From: Methanoregula sp.
GTDB taxonomy: Archaea; Halobacteriota; Methanomicrobia; Methanomicrobiales; Methanospirillaceae
NCBI GenBank assembly: GCA_023228295.1
Contig: JALOBP010000084.1
Span: 1 to 13,742 of the forward strand
Direction: 5' to 3'
DNA length: 13,742 bases
A program made the position numbers and the translations under genes. The notes beneath the pieces are model-generated. The model searched no databases. It saw only the letters and a program-made list of their open reading frames with translations, and had not been told where the DNA came from. Positions 6,895-13,742 of this stretch are shown piece by piece (within the stretch, counting starts at the first letter, position 1; each line of letters opens with the position of its first letter).

Positions 6895-9327
6895 ATGATC
6901 CTCGACCGCCTCGAGCTCCAGAACTTCAAACGGTTCCGACACGAGGAGATCAAATTCCATGACGGCATCACCGGCATCCTCGGGAACAACGGCACGGGCA
7001 AGTCGAGTCTCGTGCAGGCAATCTTCTTTGCGCTGTATGGCGTGCAGGCGACAGGGATCTCGGCTGACTACATCGTCTCCTCGTTTGCATCCCCGAAGGA
7101 GAAGTGCGAGGTCCGGCTCGATTTCCGGATCGGGGGCGACGAATACACCGTTGTCCGGACATTCAAAAAAGGAAAGACCGTCTCCCACGATGCCAGCTTC
7201 CACAAGAACGGGAAACTGATGGCAACCGGCGTGAGCCCGGTCGAGACTGAAGTGAAACGGACGCTCGGCATGGGGCCGGTGGACTTCAAAAACACCATCT
7301 ACGCCGGCCAGAAAGACCTGCTCACGCTTCTCGAGAACACGCCCGGCAAACGCAAGGAATGGTTCCAGAAAGCACTGGGGATCGATTACCTGAAAAACGG
7401 AAGTGATGTGGTCTTAAAAGAGCAGATCGATGCAAAGGCCGGGGAACTCCAGCGCAAGGAAGGCGAGCTTGCAGCCATGGCCGGCCGTCAGAGCGAAGAA
7501 GAACTCGCAAACCTCGCTGCATCCATAACAACATTCCACGCAGCCATCGCGGAGCACGGGAAGGTAAAAGAACTCCGTAAGAAGGAGCGGGCGGAACTGG
7601 ACGAAAAACAGAAAGTCCTTACCGAGAGGAAACTCGCGTACAGCCGCCTCCTCCAGCAGCAGCAGAACATTGTAAAGGAGCGGGATGCCGACACGCTTGC
7701 AGCAAAGAAACTCGAAGCCCAGATCGCCATCCTTGCCGAGGAGGATGCCGAATACCACCGCATCGAAAAGACCGCCGGCTCGTACGAGAAAGTGAAGGGG
7801 CGGCTGGATGCGATGCGGGAGACAAAGAACGAACATCTCCGGATCAATGCGGAGCTCGGATTTGCGACACGGGAGATCGCCGACCTCACTGCACGGGCAG
7901 AGAAACAGCGGGCAATGATTACGGCCCTCGATGCAGACGTACAGAAGAAGGCCGGGCTCATAACACAAATCCGCACAGGACTCGGGGCCGGGGAGATCGC
8001 GGAGGACCGGCTCGAATCTGCGGTCAGCTTCCGGCTCGCGGAGATCAATAAGCTGACCGGCACCCTCGCCACCCGGCTCGAACGGTACACAGAAGAGCGG
8101 GAGAAGATTGCAGCAGACCAGAAGACCATACGGGATGCCGGCGCTGACGGAACCTGTCCCTTGTGCCGGCAGAAACTCGGGGAACACTTCGGGAGCATCG
8201 AGGCAGAGTTCAGCACAAAATTGCAGGAACTCGAAGGCAAGGCAGTCGCGGATCTCGAACGCCAGGAGAAACTCGTAAAAGAGAAAGCCGGTATCGAGGC
8301 ACTCAGGCCGGCCCTTGATATGGTCCGCACCCTTGCAGAGAAACTCCGGCAGAAACCGGTGTACGAAGAAGAACTGACCGGCCTTACTGTAAAGCAGCAG
8401 AAGAAAGCAGACGATCAGAAGGCACTCACGGAATCCCTTGCGAAACTCGCATACAATGACGAGGCGTTCAAAGCCTGCGAGAAGGAGAGTGCCGAGGTTC
8501 AGAAGGTCCAGCACCGGTTCATCGAACTTGGCAGGAAGATCGGGCATGGGCTTATGGCAAAGGAGCAGCTTGCCGGGCTCACCGCCAAGATCGCCGGACG
8601 GAACGCAGAACTCACCAGACTCGCGGACGAGATCAAAGCCGTAACCTTCAACCCCGCAGAAGCAGAAAAAATCGAAGCCGCGATAACCGCCACGGACACA
8701 GCATTACGGGACGAGGAGATCGTCATCGCCGGTGCAACCAAGGACCTCCGCTTCACGGAAGAGAAGATCGCGGAGTACAAACGTGCCACAGACCAGATCG
8801 CCGGGTTACAAAAGCAGGCCGGAGAACTCATAGACGAGATCGAGCTCCTGAAACTCACCCGCACCCTCATCGCCGAGTACGTGATCTACCTCATGCAGGT
8901 GGTGCGGAGCCGGCTCGAAGGAGAAGTGAGCCGGATTATCAGCGAGATTACCGGAGGAAGGTACGAGCAGGTGCTCCTTGACGAGGACTTCAACCTCCTC
9001 GTAAGAGATATCGACAACGACTTCCCCATCGACCGGTTCAGCGGAGGCGAGCAGGACGACATCGCGGTTGCACTGCGGATCGCCCTCTCCCGCTACCTTG
9101 CCGAGCTCCACCAGGTGCACGAGTCCACCTTCCTCATCTTCGATGAAATCTTCGGCAGCCAGGACGAGGAGCGGCGAAGCAATCTCCTCACCGCCCTCCG
9201 CACGCAGGAGTCCCGCTTCCCCCAGATCCTCTTAATCTCCCACATCGCGGAGATGCAGGGCGAATTTGAGAGTACGCTTCAGATCGAGATGGGCGCAGAC
9301 AATGCAAGCAGGGTAAAGGAGGTATAA
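6895..9327 (+). CDS. rad50: DNA double-strand break repair ATPase Rad50
   Basis: An 810-aa SMC-like ABC ATPase, close to the usual archaeal length. The N-terminal lobe has LELQNFKRF and Walker A GNNGTGKSS (30-38), with a Q-loop region near AGQKDLL. Two long charged coiled-coil arms (about 175-415 and 440-680) flank the zinc hook CPLC (C421, C424), which dimerises complexes through zinc. The C-terminal lobe has the ABC signature FSGGEQ (715-720), Walker B TFLIFDE (D750, E751) and H-loop LLISH (H783). It works with Mre11 to tether and process DNA ends. The start is the ATG in GCCCGCATGATC, from which the first strand of the ATPase fold begins directly; GAGAGGTG upstream is a possible ribosome site. 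A decayed copy of the last ~105 codons lies at 12506. Confidence 0.96.
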   Translation: MILDRLELQNFKRFRHEEIKFHDGITGILGNNGTGKSSLVQAIFFALYGVQATGISADYIVSSFASPKEKCEVRLDFRIGGDEYTVVRTFKKGKTVSHDASFHKNGKLMATGVSPVETEVKRTLGMGPVDFKNTIYAGQKDLLTLLENTPGKRKEWFQKALGIDYLKNGSDVVLKEQIDAKAGELQRKEGELAAMAGRQSEEELANLAASITTFHAAIAEHGKVKELRKKERAELDEKQKVLTERKLAYSRLLQQQQNIVKERDADTLAAKKLEAQIAILAEEDAEYHRIEKTAGSYEKVKGRLDAMRETKNEHLRINAELGFATREIADLTARAEKQRAMITALDADVQKKAGLITQIRTGLGAGEIAEDRLESAVSFRLAEINKLTGTLATRLERYTEEREKIAADQKTIRDAGADGTCPLCRQKLGEHFGSIEAEFSTKLQELEGKAVADLERQEKLVKEKAGIEALRPALDMVRTLAEKLRQKPVYEEELTGLTVKQQKKADDQKALTESLAKLAYNDEAFKACEKESAEVQKVQHRFIELGRKIGHGLMAKEQLAGLTAKIAGRNAELTRLADEIKAVTFNPAEAEKIEAAITATDTALRDEEIVIAGATKDLRFTEEKIAEYKRATDQIAGLQKQAGELIDEIELLKLTRTLIAEYVIYLMQVVRSRLEGEVSRIISEITGGRYEQVLLDEDFNLLVRDIDNDFPIDRFSGGEQDDIAVALRIALSRYLAELHQVHESTFLIFDEIFGSQDEERRSNLLTALRTQESRFPQILLISHIAEMQGEFESTLQIEMGADNASRVKEV

Positions 9328-9632
9328 AGTGAAGAACGGGCAGGAGTGGTTCCCTGCTGCCGGGAAGATTCATATCAGGACCGGAATAAGAACACGGAAA
9401 GCCGGCTAATAGCACACGATTCGGGTTTATCGTGCCGGACGGGGCGGGCCGGTCAGCCTGCGGACAATAAATCCACCTGACAACCGTACGGGAACCGCCG
9501 GATGCAGACCGGGTTTTCGTATCAGCAATACGATGGCACAGAAATCCCCGCAGGAATATTTTTTATAGCAGGATACCGCATTGAGCAGTAACCACAATCC
9601 AATACACAATCTGCACAAGGAGAAGGAACACC
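9328..9632 (+). other. Intergenic region between rad50 and kinase
   Basis: No gene is supported here. A GTG-initiated 26-codon frame follows the rad50 stop (9329-9409) but has no recognisable character. A 6-bp stem TCGTAT/ATACGA with a 5-nt loop (9517-9533) sits about 30 nt upstream of a TATA box at 9560 and could be a regulator site. There is no T-rich terminator behind rad50. Confidence 0.4.
9560..9567 (+). promoter_or_regulatory. TATA box of histidine kinase
   Basis: GAATATTTTTTATAGC contains a strong archaeal TATA-like core (TTTTTATA). The predicted start near 9590 leaves a leader of about 120 nt that includes the kinase-tail remnant and a TAATG junction with the kinase gene. Confidence 0.5.
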
Positions 9633-9713
9633 GTGACAGGCGAACTGCCCGGAGCACGGTACATGATAACAGTGCCAAAAGGGGCGTGGCGGGTGACCGG
9701 GAAGGGTACATAA
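9633..9713 (+). pseudogene. C-terminal tail remnant of a histidine kinase
   Basis: The frame from GTG 9633 encodes TGELPGARYMITVPKGAWR before its TAA, which overlaps the next ATG as TAATG. The end of the full kinase downstream reads DMPGTGARFEMTVPKGAWR. The shared PG, AR and TVPKGAWR identify the last strand of a HATPase_c domain. Upstream the frame is open only to 9585 and shows no G-box, so the rest of that kinase is gone. It is probably a scar of an earlier kinase gene or a partial duplication. If translated from the GTG it would act as a 26-codon leader peptide coupled to the kinase start, but this is speculative. Confidence 0.6.
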
Positions 9714-12481
9714 TGGCAGATGTAATCCGTATCCTGTATGTCGATGACGAGCTCGGCCTGCTCGAACTGGGAAAACTGTTCCTGGAGGTGGGGGGAGTAT
9801 TTGCTGTCGATACTCTCTCCTCGGCACAAAAAGCACTGAATCGGCTGGACACCGCATCGTATGATGCCATCATTTCCGATTACATGATGCCGGAAATGGA
9901 CGGCATCCAGTTTTTAAAAGCGCTGCGTGCAGCCGGAAACCCGATACCGTTTATTATTTTCACCGGAAAAGGGCGGGAGGAAGTGGTAATCAATGCGCTC
10001 AACAGCGGTGCGGATTTCTACCTCCAGAAAGGAGGGGACCCGACATCGCAGTTTGCAGAGTTGAAAAACTATATCGGAAAGGCAATCCGGCAGAAAAGTG
10101 CCGATGAGGCACTCAAGGTAAGTGAAATAAAATACCGCGATATTCTGGAAAATATCCAGGATGTCTACTACCGCTGCAATACAGAGGGAAACCTGATTCT
10201 CGCAAGTCCCTCCATGGTCTCGGTACTGGGGTATGATTCACTGTCGGAATTATATGGGAAAAATATCGCCCGGACCTTCTATCACAACCCGGAGCAGCGG
10301 ACACAGTTCATATCAGATATCAATCGCAGTGGATCCGTCACCAATTATGAAGTGACATTAAAAAAGCGGGACGGGACACCGGTATTTGTACTGACAAGCA
10401 GTCACAAATACTATGACCAATCCGGGAATTTTCAGGGCATTGAAGGGATTTTCAGGGATATTACCGAACGGAAAAAGGCCGAGAACGAACTGAGGGCCGC
10501 ATATGAACAGCTCTCTGCATTTGATGAAGAGATGCAGGCACAATTTGTCGAACTGAAATACGGGCAGGAAGCACTTCGTACAAGTGAGAAGAAATTACAG
10601 GGGATTGTGCAGGGTTCACCGATCCCCCAGTTCGTGATTGATAAAGACCACCGGGTGATCAGCTGGAACAGTGCACTTGAACGGTACAGCGGGGTAAAGG
10701 CCGATGAAGTCCTTGGCACCAGCCAGCAGTGGAGGGCATTTTACACTCAGGAACGCCCCTGCATGGCAGATCTCCTTGTTGATGGTACGGTTGATACGAT
10801 CCCTGGCTGGTATGCGGGGAAGTATAGTAAATCAAGATACGTTGAAGGGGCGTACGAAGCAACCGACTTTTTCAAAAACATGGGAGCAAATGGAATATGG
10901 CTGTATTTCACCGCCTCGGCACTCAGGGATTCGCAGGGTAATATCATCGGTGCAGTCGAGACACTTGAGGATATCACCGACATCAAAAAAGCAGAAGAAG
11001 AGATCCAGTCGATGAGCCGGTTCCAGCAGGGCATCATCGCAAATGCCAATGTCTGGCTGATGGCTCTTGACAACCAGGGCACCATCCTGCTCTGGAACAA
11101 TGCAGCAGAAGAGATCAGCGGCTACTCTGCACAAGAGGTTGTGGGTAACAACCGGATATGGGCCCTGATCTACCCGGACAAGGAATACCGGAAGACGATA
11201 ACACGGATACTCATCCAAATCATCAGTGAAAGAAAATTTCTTCAGAATTTCGAAACAACAATCCACACGAAATCCGGGGACAAAAAAACAATCCTCTGGA
11301 ACACCCGGGGCATTGGTGAGGATGAAGACCGGATGGTCAACTTCGTGGCAATTGGTATCGACATCACAAAAAGCATTCTTGCAGAACGGGCGCTCAGGGA
11401 CAGCGAGAACAAACTGAGCGCGATTGTCCGTAGTTCTCCTATCCCGCAGTTCGTCATCGACCAGGATCATAAGGTAATCCAGTGGAACGAAGCGCTGGAA
11501 AAGTACAGCGGGATCCGCGCTCAGGAAGTTCTCGGCACCAGCCAGCAGTGGAGAGCATTTTACCCTCAGGAACGCCCCTGCATGGCCGACCTGCTCGCGG
11601 AAGGACAGATAGAAAAGATCCCTCAGTGGTATTCCGGTAAATACACAAAGTCTCCACTCATCGAAGGTGCATACGAGGCAACCGACTTTTTTCCCCACAT
11701 GAGCAAATCCGGAACATGGCTGCACTTCACCGCAGCACCGATCCGGGATGTGAAAGGAGCAGTTATCGGTGCTGTGGAAACGCTGGAAGATATTACTGAA
11801 CGCAAAAACTCCGAGGAAGGATTGTATCAGGCAAATAAAAAACTCAACCTCCTCAACAGCATAACCCGGCATGACATGCTCAACCAGCTGGTGAGTCTCC
11901 AGGGATACCTCCAGCTGTCACGGGCCCAGCCACAAAGTGCAGATATTGGAGGATACCTCGAAAAATGCAGCCGGGTTGCTGACACTCTCGAACGACAAAT
12001 CAGTTTCACCCGCGATTACCAGGATTTGGGCGTGAAGACACCGGACTGGCAGAATGTAAAAGGGGTAGTGAAGAAAAATACCGATACAATTTCTGCCGGA
12101 GATATCCGTATCACGGACGATTGTGCGGGTGTTGAAGTATATGCAGATCCACTCTTTGAGAAAGTATTCTACAACCTGATCGACAATGCATTAAAGTATG
12201 GGGGAAAGACCCTGACCACCATCAGGTTCTCCTGCCATGAATCTGACAAGGGGCTGTCTATTGTCTGTGAAGATGACGGGGAAGGGTTATGTCCTGAAGA
12301 TAAAACGCACCTGTTTGAACAGGGTTTTGGGAAAAATACCGGTCTCGGCTTGTTCTTATCCCGGGAGATCCTGTCAATTACCGGCATCACGATTACAGCT
12401 GACGATATGCCCGGAACAGGCGCCCGGTTCGAGATGACCGTCCCGAAGGGTGCGTGGCGGAACGCAGGGGAGAGAGGATAA
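9713..12481 (+). CDS. Hybrid receiver-PAS(4)-histidine kinase
   Basis: A 922-aa soluble signalling protein with no membrane segment. A receiver domain (1-125) has acidic pair D11/D12, phospho-acceptor D56 in ISDYMMPEMDG, T84 and K106. Four PAS domains follow, at about 141-252, 298-428, 440-554 and 571-697. PAS2 and PAS4 are close duplicates, each with WRAFY.QERPCMADLL (C350, C623) and EGAYEATDFF. The dimerisation helix has H720 in RHDMLNQL, an archaeal-type H-box. The ATPase domain has an N-box with N825 (NLIDNALKYG), G1 DDGEG (D855, G856) and G2 TGLGLFLS (G877, G879). It probably senses an intracellular ligand or redox state and receives or passes phosphate; the partner is not in the window. 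I start at ATG 9713 because the receiver fold begins there (MADVIRILYVDDE). An earlier in-frame ATG at 9581 would add 44 residues without domain character, encoded by the kinase-tail remnant in another frame. Confidence 0.92.
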   Translation: MADVIRILYVDDELGLLELGKLFLEVGGVFAVDTLSSAQKALNRLDTASYDAIISDYMMPEMDGIQFLKALRAAGNPIPFIIFTGKGREEVVINALNSGADFYLQKGGDPTSQFAELKNYIGKAIRQKSADEALKVSEIKYRDILENIQDVYYRCNTEGNLILASPSMVSVLGYDSLSELYGKNIARTFYHNPEQRTQFISDINRSGSVTNYEVTLKKRDGTPVFVLTSSHKYYDQSGNFQGIEGIFRDITERKKAENELRAAYEQLSAFDEEMQAQFVELKYGQEALRTSEKKLQGIVQGSPIPQFVIDKDHRVISWNSALERYSGVKADEVLGTSQQWRAFYTQERPCMADLLVDGTVDTIPGWYAGKYSKSRYVEGAYEATDFFKNMGANGIWLYFTASALRDSQGNIIGAVETLEDITDIKKAEEEIQSMSRFQQGIIANANVWLMALDNQGTILLWNNAAEEISGYSAQEVVGNNRIWALIYPDKEYRKTITRILIQIISERKFLQNFETTIHTKSGDKKTILWNTRGIGEDEDRMVNFVAIGIDITKSILAERALRDSENKLSAIVRSSPIPQFVIDQDHKVIQWNEALEKYSGIRAQEVLGTSQQWRAFYPQERPCMADLLAEGQIEKIPQWYSGKYTKSPLIEGAYEATDFFPHMSKSGTWLHFTAAPIRDVKGAVIGAVETLEDITERKNSEEGLYQANKKLNLLNSITRHDMLNQLVSLQGYLQLSRAQPQSADIGGYLEKCSRVADTLERQISFTRDYQDLGVKTPDWQNVKGVVKKNTDTISAGDIRITDDCAGVEVYADPLFEKVFYNLIDNALKYGGKTLTTIRFSCHESDKGLSIVCEDDGEGLCPEDKTHLFEQGFGKNTGLGLFLSREILSITGITITADDMPGTGARFEMTVPKGAWRNAGERG

Positions 12482-12505
12482 TACAGTGTATTTTCTTGCA
12501 TCGGC

Positions 12506-12819
12506 GACGTGGACTACGACTACGCCATCGGCCGGTTCAGCGGCGGCGAGCAGGATGACATCGCAGTCGCACGCCGGATCGTCCTCTCCCGCTACCTTGC
12601 CGGACTTCACCACGTGCACGAGCCAACCTTCCTCACATCTGACGAGAGCTTCGGGAGCCGTGACCAGGAGCGGAGGAACAACCTCCTCACCGGGGAGTCC
12701 CGCGTCCCTCAAGAATCCGCCTCATCTCCCTCATCGAGGAGATGCAGGACGTGATTGTGAGCACGCTTCAGATGAAGATGGGTGCAGGCAATGCAAGCAA
12801 CGTCAGGATGGCGGATTGA
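12506..12819 (+). pseudogene. rad50 3' end remnant
   Basis: The sequence begins at DVDYDYAIGRFSGGEQ and runs parallel to Rad50 residues from about 705 to the end. Over the first 62 residues I count 16 differences from the intact Rad50. The signature FSGGEQDD is kept, but Walker B is eroded: TFLTSDESFG replaces TFLIFDEIFG. After NLLT, a deletion of roughly 15 bases plus small indels shift the frame. The final part is readable in another frame as LISLIEEMQD...STLQMKMGAGNASNV, then TGA at 12817-12819, matching the Rad50 C-terminus. The signature helix L/R and A/V changes and the frameshift show decay. It starts about 24 bp after the kinase stop and has no start codon or N-terminal ATPase lobe. 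Together with the mre11 fragment at 3615 it could be the two ends of one older mre11-rad50 operon. Confidence 0.88.
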
Positions 12820-12826
12820 GAGAGAG

Positions 12827-12849
12827 CAGGAACCGGCCCTGTGTTCCTG
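12827..12849 (+). repeat. Inverted repeat after rad50 remnant
   Basis: CAGGAAC (12827-12833) pairs perfectly with GTTCCTG (12843-12849) around a 9-nt loop. It lies between the rad50 remnant stop and the zinc-ribbon start. It has no T-run; it could be a leader structure or operator for the next gene. Confidence 0.35.
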
Positions 12850-12862
12850 TTCCGGTATGACC

Positions 12863-13243
12863 ATGCCCACCTGTCCGATCTGTTCCAGCGATAGGGTGTA
12901 CAGCCTTCTCAATACCCTGCACTGCAAGCGGTGCAAGCATATCTGGAAAGAGGGTGAGGAGAACCGGGGGTCCGGTGCCTGCGAATGCCCGGCCCCGGAT
13001 ACGTCATTACGTGTCAGGATTCGAATCGAACCCCTGGAAACACGGATGGAGAGGAGACGGGATGAATATCTCAAAAGGTCCGGGGGAAAATTCTGTATCA
13101 CGGGCATCACATGGCAGGCCGGGGATATTTCTTTTGAACTGTTCAGGAGATACTTAAAGCGGTGCGTGAAAAACCGCACTCTGGCAGAAGAGAGGGATCG
13201 CTACGGGCGGATCTGGTACAGGTGGCCCGGCACGAAGAATTAA
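12863..13243 (+). CDS. Zinc-ribbon protein, 126 aa
   Basis: The N-terminus MPTCPICSSDR and later LHCKRCKHIW supply four cysteines (C4, C7, C21, C24) in a classic zinc-ribbon layout. A charged middle (about 30-70) and a basic helical C-terminal half follow (GITWQAGDISFELFRRYLKR), ending RDRYGRIWYRWP. It looks like a small nucleic-acid- or protein-binding factor, but I do not recognise a named family. The start is the second of two close ATGs (12857 and 12863) because the Cys knuckle follows immediately. A longer frame back to 12782 only reads through the rad50 remnant in another phase. No Shine-Dalgarno is visible. It may originally have followed rad50 in one operon. It is convergent with the small membrane protein gene, 50 bp away. 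Confidence 0.72.
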   Translation: MPTCPICSSDRVYSLLNTLHCKRCKHIWKEGEENRGSGACECPAPDTSLRVRIRIEPLETRMERRRDEYLKRSGGKFCITGITWQAGDISFELFRRYLKRCVKNRTLAEERDRYGRIWYRWPGTKN

Positions 13244-13293
13244 AAAATGAAATTCGCCGGGGAGTCCCGGTCTTTTGCGTCAGGGTTATCGTG

Positions 13294-13455
13294 TCAGGTG
13301 AATCCGGTGTTCAAGGGCGGATAGAACGCTGCCTGCTGGAGGGGCAGATCCACAAGATAAAACCAGGCAAACGCGAGGACAAGGCCCAGGATTGCCAGTT
13401 TAATCATAAACAACACGAGATTTTTCAGTGCGTCAGGCGATTGTGCATTGCTCAT
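13294..13455 (-). CDS. Small single-span membrane protein, 53 aa
   Basis: The minus-strand frame starts MSNAQSPDALKNL, then has one hydrophobic span of about 22 residues (VLFMIKLAILGLVLAFAWFY), then LVDLPLQQAAFYPPLNTGFT and TGA. The polar N-terminus, single helix and short tail are typical of small archaeal membrane proteins that attach to a larger complex. I do not recognise the family. A TATA-like TATATC lies 27 nt before the ATG, which supports this start and a leaderless transcript. The coding sequence is GC-balanced like its surroundings. It is too short for statistics, so confidence rests on the clean hydrophobic pattern plus promoter placement. Confidence 0.62.
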   Translation of the reverse strand: MSNAQSPDALKNLVLFMIKLAILGLVLAFAWFYLVDLPLQQAAFYPPLNTGFT

Positions 13456-13476
13456 ACTTACCACTCATTCCACTAA

Positions 13477-13482
13477 GATATA
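13477..13482 (-). promoter_or_regulatory. TATA box of 53-aa membrane protein gene
   Basis: On the minus strand GGGTATATCTTA places the TATA core 27 nt before the ATG at 13455, the right distance for an archaeal leaderless transcript. Confidence 0.45.
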
Positions 13483-13742
13483 CCCATCGGACGGGGAACT
13501 ATTTCAGCATTACGAGCAAAACGCGGGAGAATACCCCGGGCGTGTTTTTTGTCCTGAAGTCATACCGGTAACCCCATGCAGGTCAATAACTGCGGGCAGG
13601 AGATATGAGACTGGAGAACAGGTTTTTCACCAGAAGAATTGATAAAATGTAATTATCCAGATACCCGCAAAGAAGTCCCCCCGATCTTTTTATCATAATT
13701 GTCCTCAAGTTAGCGTTACTGAGACGATCAAACCGGCAGATC
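13483..13742. other. Intergenic right end, no gene seen
   Basis: Neither strand shows a convincing gene. A 38-codon minus-strand frame from an ATG at about 13695 and a 64-codon plus frame lack any recognisable pattern. CTTTTTATCATAATTG (13685-13700) is TATA-like on the plus strand and may belong to a gene beyond the window edge. Confidence 0.35.

Noticed and set aside
6539..6898. 119-codon plus-strand frame between mre11 and rad50
   Set aside because: Not called as a gene because it translates hairpin repeats into proline/arginine-rich sequence; kept as a finding because of its ATGA overlaps at both ends.
7414..8547. 377- and 280-codon minus-strand frames opposite rad50
   Set aside because: They are antisense to the coiled-coil arms and zinc hook of Rad50; low-complexity serine/leucine composition from inverted charged codons.
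9329..9409. GTG-started 26-codon frame just after rad50
   Set aside because: No ribosome site and no recognisable features; too short to support.
9581..9712. In-frame 44-residue extension of the kinase from an ATG at 9581
   Set aside because: The extra residues are basic and patternless, the receiver fold begins at 9713, and the same bases encode a kinase tail in another frame.
10832..11872. 346-codon minus-strand frame opposite the kinase
   Set aside because: Antisense to the PAS domains, which are confirmed by internal duplication and motifs; no family resemblance.
12450..12860. 136-codon frame across kinase end and rad50 remnant
   Set aside because: It overlaps the kinase end and the rad50 remnant in a different phase; serine/threonine/proline-rich translation without pattern.
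13162..13476. 104-codon plus-strand frame
   Set aside because: It overlaps the zinc-ribbon gene in another phase and is antisense to the 53-aa membrane protein, which has the better hydrophobic pattern and a promoter.
1..13742. CRISPR array, tRNA or rRNA genes, transposase gene
   Set aside because: No regularly spaced direct repeats, no cloverleaf-like tRNA sequence, no rRNA and no DDE or HUH transposase motif were seen.

Overview
The window looks like a chromosomal segment of a methanogenic archaeon, most likely order Methanomicrobiales (Methanoregula-like). This is inferred from the archaeal-type mre11-rad50 pair, TATA boxes about 27-34 nt ahead of start codons, a receiver/multi-PAS histidine kinase of a style common in these methanogens, and small zinc-ribbon proteins. 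No taxon marker such as rRNA is present, so the assignment is a judgement. Most of the right three quarters is GC-rich. The left 3.5 kb is strikingly AT-rich, which suggests acquired DNA.

Left region (115-3500, all minus strand): a 38-aa zinc-ribbon protein, a protein carrying the HEPN ribonuclease motif RNETYH, and a SIR2-domain protein with a long TPR-like tail. The SIR2 and HEPN genes are 25 bp apart (16 bp to an alternative GTG start) and form a probable two-gene operon. An NADase-type SIR2 sensor/effector paired with a HEPN RNase is a plausible anti-phage (abortive infection) module. It is the strongest candidate here for an undescribed system.

Middle and right region (3557-13243, plus strand): an intact mre11 (5400-6542) and rad50 (6895-9327) sit inside the broken ends of another mre11-rad50 operon. 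To the left lies an mre11 5' fragment with its own duplicated promoter (3581-3895), followed by an AAA_14/DUF4143 ATPase. To the right lies a large hybrid receiver-PAS-histidine kinase, followed by a decayed rad50 3' end (12506-12819). A second remnant, the C-terminal tail of a histidine kinase, lies just ahead of the full kinase gene. The layout mre11' - ATPase - mre11 - rad50 - kinase' - kinase - rad50' suggests a nested replacement or repeated insertion/duplication at one locus. The mre11-rad50 pair is itself split by a 352-bp spacer bounded by the direct repeat ATGAT and carrying two GC-rich hairpins and a TATA box.

Far right: a 126-aa zinc-ribbon protein on the plus strand and, convergent to it, a 53-aa single-span membrane protein on the minus strand. 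The last 287 bp hold only that gene's promoter and nothing else I can support. No rRNA, tRNA, CRISPR array or transposase gene was seen.
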